A DNA stretch of 64,000 bases from assembly GCA_038206395.1 (NCBI GenBank), contig JBBRAX010000002.1, forward strand, positions 226,818-290,817, in the 5' to 3' direction. Source of the DNA: JAGSPQ01 sp038206395 (GTDB lineage: Bacteria > Myxococcota > Myxococcia > Myxococcales > Myxococcaceae). How positions within the stretch are numbered: position 1 is the first letter of the stretch; each line of letters starts with the position of its first letter. Positions 41,580-50,351 of this stretch are shown here, piece after piece. The translations under genes were made by a program, and so were the position numbers. The notes beneath the pieces are model-generated. The model did not search any database, was not told where the DNA came from, and saw nothing but the letters and a program-made list of their open reading frames with translations.

Positions 41580-43373
41580 ATGCGGCGACTCTTCCCCTGG
41601 CTCACCCTTCTCGCCTGCGCTCCCCAGCCGCTGGGCACGCTCGAGCTGCCGCAGACCGCGGTGGTGGACGAGGCGCCCGAGCCGCCGCGGTTCACTCCAC
41701 GGTGGGCGTTCGCTCCATGGATCTCGAAAGACATCTCGACTGGAGCCGACTCGCGCGAGTTCATTGACGGCTTCCTGGCGCGCGACATCCCGGTCGGCGT
41801 GCTCGTCATCGATAGCCCGTGGGAAACCAACTACAACTCGTACATTCCCAACGAGACCCGGTACCCGAAGTTCGCCGAGATGGTGGCCGACTTCCGCGCC
41901 AAGGGCGTGCGCACGGTGACGTGGATCACCGCGATGGTGAACACCCAGTCGTTCGACGGCGAGCCCGGCGGCGACGCGTACCTGGGCGGCGCGCCGAACT
42001 TCGGCGAGGGAAAGAACAACAAGTACTTCGTCAACGACGGCGAGGTCACCGTCTGGTGGAAGGGCCAGGGCGCGGGCATCGACTTCTTCAACCCAGAAGC
42101 CTTGAAGTTCGCGCACCGCCTGCAGGACAAGGCGCTCGCGCTCGGCATCTCGGGGTGGAAGCTCGACTTCGGAGAGGAGTACCTGGAACGCAGCCGGAAG
42201 CTGAAGACCTTCGCGGGCGAGAAGACGATTCCCGAGTACAGCAAGGCGTACTACCGCGACTACCTCGCGCACGGCGTGTTGAAGAAGGGGCGGCAGGACT
42301 TCGTGACGATGTCGCGCCCGTGGGACGAGAGCTATGGCTTCCCGGGCCGCTTCTACGCGAGCAAGGAGCACTGCCCGGTCGGGTGGGTCGGCGACAACCG
42401 GCGCGACTGGGTCGGCCTCATCGACGCGCTCGACCATCTCTTTCGTTCGGCCCAGGGCGGCTACGTCGTCATCGGCAGCGACATCGGCGGCTACCTCGAC
42501 GTCGACGACCTCGACGTCACCGGCCCGCGCATCCCCTTCTCGCAGGCGAACTTCGCGCGGTGGACGGCGGTCGGAGCGCTGACGCCTTTCATGCAGCTGC
42601 ACGGCCGCGGCAACTTCACCCCGTGGACGGTGCCCGAGCGGGCCGACGAGACGGTCGAACTCTACCGCTACTGGTCGAAGCTGCACGCGGCGCTGGTGCC
42701 TTTCTTCTTCTCGCTGGCCGAAGACGCGTACCAGAAGGCCGGCCCGACCATCATGCGCCCCATCGGCGACTCGCCTGCCGCGTGGAAGGACGACTGGCGG
42801 TTCCAGGTGGGGGACGCGCTGCTGGTCGCTCCGATTCTGAATGACGTCGGCACGCGCGACGTGGCGCTGCCCGCGGGAAGCCGGTGGGTCGACTGGTGGG
42901 ATCCGGCAGGTACGCCCATCGCCGGAGGCACCACGCTCACCAACTACGACGCGACCGACCGCCGGCGCATCCCCCTGTTCGTGAAGGAAGGCGCCCTGAT
43001 GCCGCTGGACGTCGTCGACGGCGTGAACGGCCTTGGCACCACGGCCTCGAAGGGCCGCCTCACGGTGCTCGCGTATCCCGGCCCCACGAAGACCACCTTC
43101 CGCAACTGGGACGACGAAGGCACTTTCGTCGAGCTCGAGCTGTCGGCCGCGGGCCTGGTGATTCCCTCTGCGCCGGCTGGCGTCGTCCTGAAGCTGTGGA
43201 CGCCAACCGCGATTGCCACTGCGTCGTCGAACGCGATGCCGCTCACGAAAGCCGCGTCGCGCGCCGCGCTCGACAACGCCGAGTCGGGTTGGTTCGCAGA
43301 GATCGGCAGCCGCTACGCGTGGATCCGCCTGCCGCCGGCAAACGCCCCGGTGACAGTGACGTGGACTCAGTAG
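41580..43373 (+). CDS. Glycoside hydrolase family 31 lipoprotein
   Basis: A 597-residue exported hydrolase: lipobox LTLLACAPQ (Cys12), then a GH31 catalytic barrel without the usual large N-terminal beta domain. VLVIDSPWETNYNSY, then GWKLDFGEEYLE (catalytic Asp in KLDFGE, with W/M/K context), SRPWDESYGFPGRFYASKEH, VVIGSDIGGYL and MQLHGRG are typical of alpha-glucosidase/alpha-xylosidase-like members. A beta domain follows (about 400-597). GH31 enzymes cleave alpha-glycosidic bonds with retention, and the lipobox places this one at the cell envelope. Exact sugar unknown. Confidence 0.85.
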   Translation: MRRLFPWLTLLACAPQPLGTLELPQTAVVDEAPEPPRFTPRWAFAPWISKDISTGADSREFIDGFLARDIPVGVLVIDSPWETNYNSYIPNETRYPKFAEMVADFRAKGVRTVTWITAMVNTQSFDGEPGGDAYLGGAPNFGEGKNNKYFVNDGEVTVWWKGQGAGIDFFNPEALKFAHRLQDKALALGISGWKLDFGEEYLERSRKLKTFAGEKTIPEYSKAYYRDYLAHGVLKKGRQDFVTMSRPWDESYGFPGRFYASKEHCPVGWVGDNRRDWVGLIDALDHLFRSAQGGYVVIGSDIGGYLDVDDLDVTGPRIPFSQANFARWTAVGALTPFMQLHGRGNFTPWTVPERADETVELYRYWSKLHAALVPFFFSLAEDAYQKAGPTIMRPIGDSPAAWKDDWRFQVGDALLVAPILNDVGTRDVALPAGSRWVDWWDPAGTPIAGGTTLTNYDATDRRRIPLFVKEGALMPLDVVDGVNGLGTTASKGRLTVLAYPGPTKTTFRNWDDEGTFVELELSAAGLVIPSAPAGVVLKLWTPTAIATASSNAMPLTKAASRAALDNAESGWFAEIGSRYAWIRLPPANAPVTVTWTQ

Positions 43374-43438
43374 TTGACGGGTGAAGGGCGGTCGAGTTGG
43401 TTCCGCCCGCAATTCAAAACCCATCGCCTGGAGTCCTC

Positions 43439-44116
43439 ATGAAGCTTCGTTACTCGCTCGTCCTCGCCACCATCGCGCTCTTCTCTTCGGGCTGCGCCAG
43501 CAAGTTCTTCATCCAGAAAGACGGGTACACGAACGTGAAGAAGGTCGCGGTCGTTCAGCACGCCATCAACCCGCACTTCCTGCTCGGCACTGCGAACTCG
43601 GAAGAGGCGAAGACGCTGACCATCGAGAAGAACTTCGAGGTCATCACCAAGGAAATGGCGCAGTCGTACGCCGTGATGCCGATGGCCGAAATGACGGCGA
43701 ACGCGGGCTACACCGGCGCGGGCGGCAAGCCAGCGTGGGACGGCTTCTACACGGGCAAGGGCATGCAGTACTTCTCGGCCGACGAAGACACGCTGCGTGA
43801 CGCGATCATCACCCCGGACACTGCGAAGAAGCTCTGCGAGGCGCTGGCGGTCGACGGCGTGCTGGCGATCTACGAGAGCTGGGGCGTCGAGCAGTACGCG
43901 CTCGGCTTTCGCGCCAAGTCGCGCAACGGCTACATCATGAACCTGTTCGACAAGAACGGCACGAAGGTCTGGAGCGACGTCGTCAGGGGCACCTCGGAAG
44001 AAGGAATGCCGATGGCCGGTGGGATCATCTCGTCTGACGTCGCGGGGTATGTGCTGAACAACAGCCAGGCCTTCACCGCCGCGCTGAAGGAAGCCAGCGA
44101 GCACATCGCGAAGTAA
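43439..44116 (+). CDS. Lipoprotein of unknown function
   Basis: A 225-residue lipoprotein starting at the ATG at 43439 with GGAG upstream. The lipobox ALFSSGCAS (Cys18) is followed by KVAVVQHAINPHF, a middle with VDGVLAIYESWGVEQYALGF and a conserved-looking NLFDKNGTKVWSDVVRGTSEE. The alternation of a strand with a predicted nucleotide- or ligand-like fold resembles small outer-membrane lipoproteins of the GNA1162/CsgG-like group, but the likeness is weak. It is unlikely to be catalytic. Confidence 0.6.
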   Translation: MKLRYSLVLATIALFSSGCASKFFIQKDGYTNVKKVAVVQHAINPHFLLGTANSEEAKTLTIEKNFEVITKEMAQSYAVMPMAEMTANAGYTGAGGKPAWDGFYTGKGMQYFSADEDTLRDAIITPDTAKKLCEALAVDGVLAIYESWGVEQYALGFRAKSRNGYIMNLFDKNGTKVWSDVVRGTSEEGMPMAGGIISSDVAGYVLNNSQAFTAALKEASEHIAK

Positions 44117-44126
44117 CGACGGGTCT

Positions 44127-45044
44127 TCAAGCCGCGACGGCCACCTCTGTCTCAGGTGGCGTCGCGCGCACGGGGTCATCGGAAAGCTCGGGGACAATCA
44201 CCTTCACCCCGCCTGGCACCACGTGAATGTCGATGAACTGCGAGTCGCCTTCCAGCTTGCCGTCGACCCGAATTTTCCGTTCACCCATCGCGAACCGGAT
44301 GTGCTGCGCCCGCTTCACGAAGAGCTGCGGCGGTTCGGGCGTCTCGTTGCGGCAGAGCGCTCCCATATAGGCGAGCAGCTTCGGGCGATCGTCCGGGGTC
44401 GCCAGCACCACATCGAAGAGGCCGTCTGAAGGATTGGCCGACGCCGAGAGGTGCAGGTTCGGGCCGAGCATGCCCGCGTTCATGATGTCGATCATCACGT
44501 AGTCGCCCGAGTAGTTGCGCCCGTCGATCGCGAGGTCCCAGTGCCGCGCCTGGTGTTCGCGCAGGTAGTTGGTCAACACCTCGCGCGCGCGTTCAGGGGT
44601 CTTGTCGCCGTCTTCGATCGCCACGCTCAGCGCGTCGCAGAACCAGCCGACCCCCGCGCTCTCGCAGAAGAACTTCGTGCCCCAGCTGCCGACCGCAGAG
44701 CCCAGGTCGAGGTCGCGCAGGCGCGGGTGTGCGAGGGCCGCGACGAGGTGGGGAAGGTGCCGCGAGGCCCCAAGTGCGCGGCCGAGGTTGTTCGCGGTGC
44801 CCAGCGGCAGCACCAGCATCGGCACGTCCGAGTGAAGCAATCTGCGCGCGACACTCAAGAGGGTCCCATCGCCGCCGGCCGCGATCACCACCTCGCACCT
44901 CGCGCGAAACGACGGGCTGAGCAGCTCATCCAGCTCGGTGAGTTCTGTCACCTCGTGCCCTGCGTATTCGAGCTCGCCCAGGAGCTCTTCACGGGACAAA
45001 AAGCCGCACCCTGCCTTCTCGTTGTGGACCACTGTCACGCGCAT
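44127..45044 (-). CDS. Diacylglycerol kinase/sphingosine kinase-family lipid kinase
   Basis: A 305-residue enzyme from the ATG at 45044 (GGAG upstream). DAGK catalytic domain: VVHNEKAGCG, then VIAAGGDGTLLSVARRLL (the GGDGT nucleotide loop, about residue 70) and VLPLGTANNLGRAL. The C-terminal beta-sandwich holds FCESAGVGWF, VMIDIMNAGMLGP and MGERKIRVDGKLEGD. Family members phosphorylate diacylglycerol, sphingoid bases or related lipids with ATP. The neighbour surE is divergent (77 bases). The C-terminal 20 residues are extra and of low complexity. Confidence 0.88.
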   Translation of the reverse strand: MRVTVVHNEKAGCGFLSREELLGELEYAGHEVTELTELDELLSPSFRARCEVVIAAGGDGTLLSVARRLLHSDVPMLVLPLGTANNLGRALGASRHLPHLVAALAHPRLRDLDLGSAVGSWGTKFFCESAGVGWFCDALSVAIEDGDKTPERAREVLTNYLREHQARHWDLAIDGRNYSGDYVMIDIMNAGMLGPNLHLSASANPSDGLFDVVLATPDDRPKLLAYMGALCRNETPEPPQLFVKRAQHIRFAMGERKIRVDGKLEGDSQFIDIHVVPGGVKVIVPELSDDPVRATPPETEVAVAA

Positions 45045-45121
45045 GGCAGCACTCCTGCTGAGGTTATGGGCATGCAACGCAATGGGCATGCCGTGGCACT
45101 GATCGTGCTCCGAAAAGGCCC

Positions 45122-46018
45122 ATGCGAATCCTCGTTGCGAATGATGACGGAGTGTTCAGCCCGGGCCTGCAGGTGCTCGCAGAAGTGGCTTCGGCGTTCG
45201 GCGAAGTGCGAATCGTCGCCCCAGACGTGGAACAGTCTTCTGTCGGCAGCGCGATTACGGCGAGCCGTCCGCTGAGCTACCGGCCGACCCGCATCGGCCG
45301 CTTCGACGGCTGGCGCGTGAATGGAACCCCGGCCGACTGCATCGCGCTGGGCATCCACCACTGGAGCCAGGTCGACGTGGTGCTCAGCGGCATCAACCAG
45401 GGCTTGAACCTCGGCACGGCGATGTGGCACTCGGGAACGTTGGCGGCGGCGAAGCAGGCGGCGCTGTTCGGCGTTCGCGGCATCGCTTTGAGCGCCAGCC
45501 CGCGCGAGACGCAGGAAGAGTACGGCGCGCTGAAGCCGTGGATCGCGGCGGTGCTCGAGACGCTGACGAAGAAGGACAACGAAGCGCTGTTCTACAACGT
45601 GAACTTCCCTTCGGCGCCGCAAGGCATCAAGTGGACGCGGCAGTCGGTGCGCCAGTACGACGGCAAGGTCGTCCCGGGCACTTCCCCGTCAGGCCGCACG
45701 CATTTCTGGTTCACCGCGGTGCCGCTGGAAGGCGTGGAAGAAGGCACCGACCGTTGGGCCTTCAGCGAGCACTACGTCTCGGTGACGCCGCTGCGCCTCG
45801 ACCTCACCGATGAAGACGCGCTGAAGTCGTCGCAGAAGTCACTGCGCTTCCGCGACGATCACATCGAGAGGATGGCGAAGCCGCCCGCGCCAATCGACAC
45901 CGACGACGAGGTGATCGAAGCGCCCGTGTCTACCGCCACCGTCCACGCGCCCTCGGGCAGCGGCAGCACGGCAGCGTCACCCAGGTTCACGGCGACGATG
46001 AAGGGGCCGCGCTCGTAG
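45122..46018 (+). CDS. surE: 5'/3'-nucleotidase SurE with C-terminal extension antisense to treZ
   Basis: A 298-residue SurE, longer than the usual 250-265. It dephosphorylates nucleoside monophosphates and short polyphosphate using a divalent metal. Motifs: ILVANDDGVFSPGL (metal-binding Asp8-Asp9), SSVGSAIT, NGTPADCIALGI and SGINQGLNLGTA. The core ends near DLTDEDAL, about residue 243. The remaining 55 residues (MAKPPAPIDTDDEVIEAPVS and so on) are low in structure and are encoded on the strand opposite the treZ 3' end: bases 45859-46018 code on both strands. The tail looks like read-through after loss of an earlier stop. Confidence 0.9.
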   Translation: MRILVANDDGVFSPGLQVLAEVASAFGEVRIVAPDVEQSSVGSAITASRPLSYRPTRIGRFDGWRVNGTPADCIALGIHHWSQVDVVLSGINQGLNLGTAMWHSGTLAAAKQAALFGVRGIALSASPRETQEEYGALKPWIAAVLETLTKKDNEALFYNVNFPSAPQGIKWTRQSVRQYDGKVVPGTSPSGRTHFWFTAVPLEGVEEGTDRWAFSEHYVSVTPLRLDLTDEDALKSSQKSLRFRDDHIERMAKPPAPIDTDDEVIEAPVSTATVHAPSGSGSTAASPRFTATMKGPRS

Positions 46019-47556
46019 CTCAGCAGCTGGCCGTTGACGCGGGCCTTTCCGGCTGTGTCGGGGTCGAGCCGCTTCCGCAGGGCAATCAGGTCGCGGGTGA
46101 AGCGCAGCGTCTCGCTGTGTGGAGGCAGGCCGAGTTCGGACCAGTCGAGCTTGCTCTTCTCGAAGGTCGACAGCGCTTGTGGGTCGCTGACGTCACCCGG
46201 CGCCGCGCCTCGACCGACCAGCTCGCGTGCGCGTCCTTCGGTGGTCGCCCGCGCCACTTCGGGATCCTGGTGATCGGTGAAGTAGAGAAAGGGCGTCGAC
46301 GCGGCCCACTCTTCGCCCATGAACAGCATCGGGGTCATCGGCGACAGCATCACCAGCGCCATCGCCGCCTTTGCCTTCTGCAGCCCGGTGATGTGCGAGA
46401 GGCGTCTTCCGCGCGCGTCGTTGCCCACCTGGTCATGCGTCTGCGCGTACGCGAGCAGCCGCTTCAGCGGAGCGAAGCCCAGCGGCCCGCCGTGTTCCCG
46501 GCCACGCCACTGCGACAGCTGCCCCTGGTAGACGAAGCCTTCTTCGAGCGCGCGGGCCACCAGCGTGAGGGGCTCAGTGGCGAAGTCGCTGTAGTAGCCG
46601 TGCGTCTCGCCGGTGAGCGCGGTGCGAAGGGAATGGTGAAGGTCGTCGCTCCACTGGGCATGCATGCCGTAGCCCTGGTCTTCGAGGCCGCGAATAATCC
46701 TCGCGTCGTTCAAGTCGCTCTCGGCGATCAACACGCCCGGCCATTGGGCAGCCTTCAAGTCTCTGGCGAGCTGCTCGAGCAGGTGAACGTGCGAACGGTC
46801 GATCAACGCGTGCACCGCATCGAGCCGCAGCCCATCGAAGTGAAAGTGCTCGACCCAGTACCGCGCGTTGTCGAGAAAGAAGCGGCGCACCTCGTGGCTG
46901 CCCGGCCCGTCGAGGTTCACCACCGCCCCGCCCCACTCAGTGTGAAGGTCGGAATGAAAGTACGGCCCGAAGTGGCCGAGGTAGTTGCCCGTGGGGCCCA
47001 GGTGGTTGAACACCACGTCGAGCACGATGTTCAGGCCCAGCGCGTGCGCTGCGTTCACAAGGCGCTTCAGCCCGTCGACCCCGCCATACGCGCGATGCGG
47101 AGCGAACATCGCCGTCCCGTCGTACCCCCACCCCCGCTGCCCCGCGAAGGTCGCCACCGGCATCAACTCGACATGGGTGATGCCGAGCTCCTTCAACGCC
47201 TGAAGCTTTCCCGCGGCCGCGTCGAAGGTGCCTTCGGGCGTGAAGGTGCCGACGTGCAGCTCGTAGATGATCGCGCCTTCCAGCGGGGCAGGCGTGTGGC
47301 CCGCGTCCGTCCACTTGAACTTCGCGTGGTCGATCAGGAAACAAGGGCCGTGCACTGACGCGACGTCTTCCGCGCGCGGATCCGGAAGCGGCCCGTGCCC
47401 GTCGAGGCGCAGCTGGTAGCCGCCGTGAATCTCGGCGGTCGGAAGGTGAAACATCCCCTCGGCGCCCGCCGTCATCGGCAGCCGCGTCTGCGAGTCGACC
47501 AGCTCGACCTCGACTGCCTTCGCGCGGGGAGCCCACACTTCCAACGTCTGTTTCAT
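45859..47556 (-). CDS. treZ: Malto-oligosyltrehalose trehalohydrolase
   Basis: A 565-residue GH13 enzyme that cleaves maltooligosyl trehalose to release trehalose. The N-terminal carbohydrate-binding-like domain (LEVWAPRAKAVEVELVD), IYELHVGTFTPEGTFDAA, the catalytic Asp in DGLRLDAVHAL, Glu in LIAESDLND, Asp in YAQTHDQVGN, and MLFMGEEWAASTPFLYFTDH are characteristic of TreZ. The C-terminal beta domain is complete and ends within the antisense overlap with surE. The ATG overlaps the treY stop by 4 bases. Confidence 0.95.
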   Translation of the reverse strand: MKQTLEVWAPRAKAVEVELVDSQTRLPMTAGAEGMFHLPTAEIHGGYQLRLDGHGPLPDPRAEDVASVHGPCFLIDHAKFKWTDAGHTPAPLEGAIIYELHVGTFTPEGTFDAAAGKLQALKELGITHVELMPVATFAGQRGWGYDGTAMFAPHRAYGGVDGLKRLVNAAHALGLNIVLDVVFNHLGPTGNYLGHFGPYFHSDLHTEWGGAVVNLDGPGSHEVRRFFLDNARYWVEHFHFDGLRLDAVHALIDRSHVHLLEQLARDLKAAQWPGVLIAESDLNDARIIRGLEDQGYGMHAQWSDDLHHSLRTALTGETHGYYSDFATEPLTLVARALEEGFVYQGQLSQWRGREHGGPLGFAPLKRLLAYAQTHDQVGNDARGRRLSHITGLQKAKAAMALVMLSPMTPMLFMGEEWAASTPFLYFTDHQDPEVARATTEGRARELVGRGAAPGDVSDPQALSTFEKSKLDWSELGLPPHSETLRFTRDLIALRKRLDPDTAGKARVNGQLLSYERGPFIVAVNLGDAAVLPLPEGAWTVAVDTGASITSSSVSIGAGGFAILSM

Positions 47557-50192
47557 GAACGGCTCGACAGCAGGGCCAACGGCAGCTTCGCGAAGAGGGT
47601 GGTCAGTGGCACAGCCTGCTTCAGGCCCCGCCTGGCGTCGAGGTGAGAGTCGTACGTTCCTTCAGGCAACTGAACCGACGTGCCTTCCCAGTTCTTCCCC
47701 GGCCAGCGCGGCACCACCGCGACGGCCCGGCTTCCATCGGCAGCGACGCGCGCAAAGGCGACGACCGCTGCGGCCTGCGGCCCCGTCACTTCCAGGGCCT
47801 CGTACTTCGCCGTCGCATCGAAGAGCGCGGGGCTTTCGCGGCGCAGCCAGAGCGCCTGCTGCGTCACAAACATCTTCGTCAGCCCCAGCTCGTCCTTCTC
47901 GAGCGGCGGAATCGCCGTCTCGTCGATCGCCTGCGCCCGCACCCGCCAGTCAACCGGCGCGCGGTTGTCGGGGTCGACGAGCGAGAAGTTCCACAGCTCG
48001 GTGCCCTGGTAGAAGTCGGGCACGCCGGGCCCGGCGCACTTGAGCAACACCCAGCCGAGGGAAATCGCGCGCGCCTGCGGCATCAGCTCGGTCACGAAGC
48101 CGTCGATGAGCCCTCGCACCGCGTCGTCGGCCATCACTGCCTTCGAAAAAGAGGTCAGCGCCGCGTCGTACTTTTCGTCGGGCCGCAGCCAGCTCGTCTT
48201 CGTCTTTGCCTCGCGCGCCGACTTCTCGAGCGCAGCGCGGAGCCTTTCTTCAGACAGCGGCCAGGCGCCCACCAGCAACTGCAGCGCCGTCATCCGCAGC
48301 TTCGGGTCGGGCAGCCCGTCGGTCAGCAGCGTCTGCGTGAGCGCAAAGAACTTCCGGGCCATCGCGGCGAACGCGTCTGGCTGCTGCGACATCGCAATCA
48401 GCCGCGCCCGCACATCCGCGCTTCGCTTGCTGTCGTGGGTCGAGCTCGCGTTCAACCGGTACGGCCAGCGCGCTTGCGTGCTGGCATTTCGCGCGTGGAA
48501 CTCGTCGAGCGTGAGGTGGAACCGTTCGGGGCTGCCACCGACCTCGGCCAGGGCCAGCAGCGTGGTGTACCGGTAGAACGCCGTGTCTTCGACGCCCTTC
48601 GCCATCGCAGGGGCCGTGAGCTGCTGAAACCGGCTCACGAACTCGGCTTCCAGGCTGCCCGTGCGCCGGAGCAGCAGCAGGTCGGCCACGAACTCGAACA
48701 GCGGCGCGGCGATTCTTTCGTTCACCTTCTTCGCCGCGTCGATCGCGCGTGAGATCACCTCTGCGTCTGCGGGCGACACCGTCTTCTCGGCCGGCACCAC
48801 GTACGTGCGGTACACGGGGAAGCACGCCGCGAGCGTCGCCACCACGTCACGCAGTTCAGGCCGTGAGTAGTCGCGCACCTGCCAGTGGCGTTCGCCCAGG
48901 CGCATCAACGCGTGCGCGGCGCGGTTCACGTCGCTGGCGAGCAGCTCGGTCATCACCTGCTGCCGGGCGGCAGTCGCCAGGGTGTGGAAGGCGGGGCTGT
49001 CACCCGTGAGCTCGGCCTCGAGCGCGCGCAGCGGCGCTTCGCTCGACGGGTCGGTGTACAGCGCGGCGAGCTCGGCGCCGTGCTCGTAGCCCGTGGTCCC
49101 TTCGACGGGCCACGCGGGCAGCGCCTCGTCCTTTCCCAGAATCTTTTCGACGTGAATCGTCGCGTCGGGCACCAGCGCGCGAAGCTGTGCGAGGTACCCG
49201 GCAGGGTCGGCGAGGCCGTCGACGTGGTCGACCCGCAGGCCGTCGAGGTCGCCGCGCAGGTAGAGCTTCTCGATCAGCGCATGCGCCGCCGCGAAGACGC
49301 GCGGGTCTTCCATGCGCAAGCCGACGAGGCTGTTCACGTCGAAGAAGCGCCGGTAGTCGAGGTCGTGCTCGGCGGCGCGCCAGTACGCGAGGCGGTAGTT
49401 CTGCCCTTCGAGCAACGCATCGAGCAGCGCGGGCGTGTCGTTGACCAGCGCCATTGTCTCGTCGATCGCCTGGGCCACCGCGGGCACGTTCTGCATCAGG
49501 GTGTCGAGCAGCGAGCGCAGCACTTCCTTGTCGCGGTGCCGGCGCTCGACCTTCTCGGCCTCAGTGCTGGTCGGCGGCGGCAGCTCAGCGAAAGCGTCGG
49601 CGAGAAAGCCCAGCTGCGGCTCGTCGCACCGCGAAGTCGCGTGACGAAGCAGCATCCCGAGCGAGCGCGGAGCCACCGGGTATTGGTGCTCGTAGTAGCG
49701 AACAGTGAACACGGCGCCTTCGCGCGCGACCTTCACCTGCTTTGCGGCCAGGATCTGGCTCAAGTGCTCGCCAAGCACAGGCAGCAGGATGACGTCTTTC
49801 AGGCGTTGCTCGGGGGGATCCCAATCGACGTCGAACGCGTGCGCCCAGCGGCCCGACCTGCCGTTCTCGAGTACGTCCCACCACCACTGGTTTCCCGCGT
49901 CGGCGATCGACATGTGGTTCGGCACCAGGTCGAGGACGATGCCGATGGCGGCGGCGTGCGCGGCTGAGATCAGCTGCCCGAACCCTTCTTCCCCGCCCAG
50001 CGCCTGCGAGAGCTTCGTGTGATTGACGACGTCGTAGCCGTGAAGGCTTCCCGCCGCTGCGTCGAGCACCGGCGACAGATAGAGATGGCTCACGCCCAGC
50101 TTCGCCAGGTACGGAACCAGCTCGACCGCGCGCGCAAAGCTCAGCTCGGGCCCCAGCTGCAGCCGGTAGGTCGCGATCAGCGGGCGTCTCAC
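47553..50192 (-). CDS. treY: Malto-oligosyltrehalose synthase
   Basis: About 879 residues, GH13, which isomerises the reducing-end alpha-1,4 bond of a maltodextrin to alpha,alpha-1,1. Start GTG at 50192 is preferred since the family begins with a short lead before ATYRLQL; a TTG at 50204 is possible. Motifs: ATYRLQLGPELSF, YLSPVLDAAAGSLHGYDVVNH, VLDLVPNHMSIAD, WWWDVLENG, LRVDHVDGLADP (catalytic Asp), and VPDFYQGTELWNFSLVDPDNR near the end. With TreZ it makes trehalose from glycogen-like chains; no treX/glgX or otsAB is in this window. It is the first gene of treY-treZ. Confidence 0.95.
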   Translation of the reverse strand: MRRPLIATYRLQLGPELSFARAVELVPYLAKLGVSHLYLSPVLDAAAGSLHGYDVVNHTKLSQALGGEEGFGQLISAAHAAAIGIVLDLVPNHMSIADAGNQWWWDVLENGRSGRWAHAFDVDWDPPEQRLKDVILLPVLGEHLSQILAAKQVKVAREGAVFTVRYYEHQYPVAPRSLGMLLRHATSRCDEPQLGFLADAFAELPPPTSTEAEKVERRHRDKEVLRSLLDTLMQNVPAVAQAIDETMALVNDTPALLDALLEGQNYRLAYWRAAEHDLDYRRFFDVNSLVGLRMEDPRVFAAAHALIEKLYLRGDLDGLRVDHVDGLADPAGYLAQLRALVPDATIHVEKILGKDEALPAWPVEGTTGYEHGAELAALYTDPSSEAPLRALEAELTGDSPAFHTLATAARQQVMTELLASDVNRAAHALMRLGERHWQVRDYSRPELRDVVATLAACFPVYRTYVVPAEKTVSPADAEVISRAIDAAKKVNERIAAPLFEFVADLLLLRRTGSLEAEFVSRFQQLTAPAMAKGVEDTAFYRYTTLLALAEVGGSPERFHLTLDEFHARNASTQARWPYRLNASSTHDSKRSADVRARLIAMSQQPDAFAAMARKFFALTQTLLTDGLPDPKLRMTALQLLVGAWPLSEERLRAALEKSAREAKTKTSWLRPDEKYDAALTSFSKAVMADDAVRGLIDGFVTELMPQARAISLGWVLLKCAGPGVPDFYQGTELWNFSLVDPDNRAPVDWRVRAQAIDETAIPPLEKDELGLTKMFVTQQALWLRRESPALFDATAKYEALEVTGPQAAAVVAFARVAADGSRAVAVVPRWPGKNWEGTSVQLPEGTYDSHLDARRGLKQAVPLTTLFAKLPLALLSSRS

Positions 50193-50313
50193 GGCGACCG
50201 ACAATGCAACTGGGCGGCCGGGTATTCACCCCCGCTGTAAGGCCTTTCGCTGTGGCACCGCGCCCCAGCGGGATCTGTTGCCGCAACTTTCTCGAAGTTT
50301 GAGAGGGGTCCGT

Positions 50314-50342
50314 TTGACCCGCGCACACCGAAAGGCCTATCT
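50314..50342 (+). promoter_or_regulatory. Candidate promoter for the 50352-55429 operon
   Basis: TTGACC at 50314-50319 and CTATCT at 50337-50342 are 17 bases apart. The predicted start near 50349 would leave almost no leader before the TTG at 50352. No Shine-Dalgarno is seen before that TTG. Confidence 0.35.
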
Positions 50343-50351
50343 CGCGGCCCC

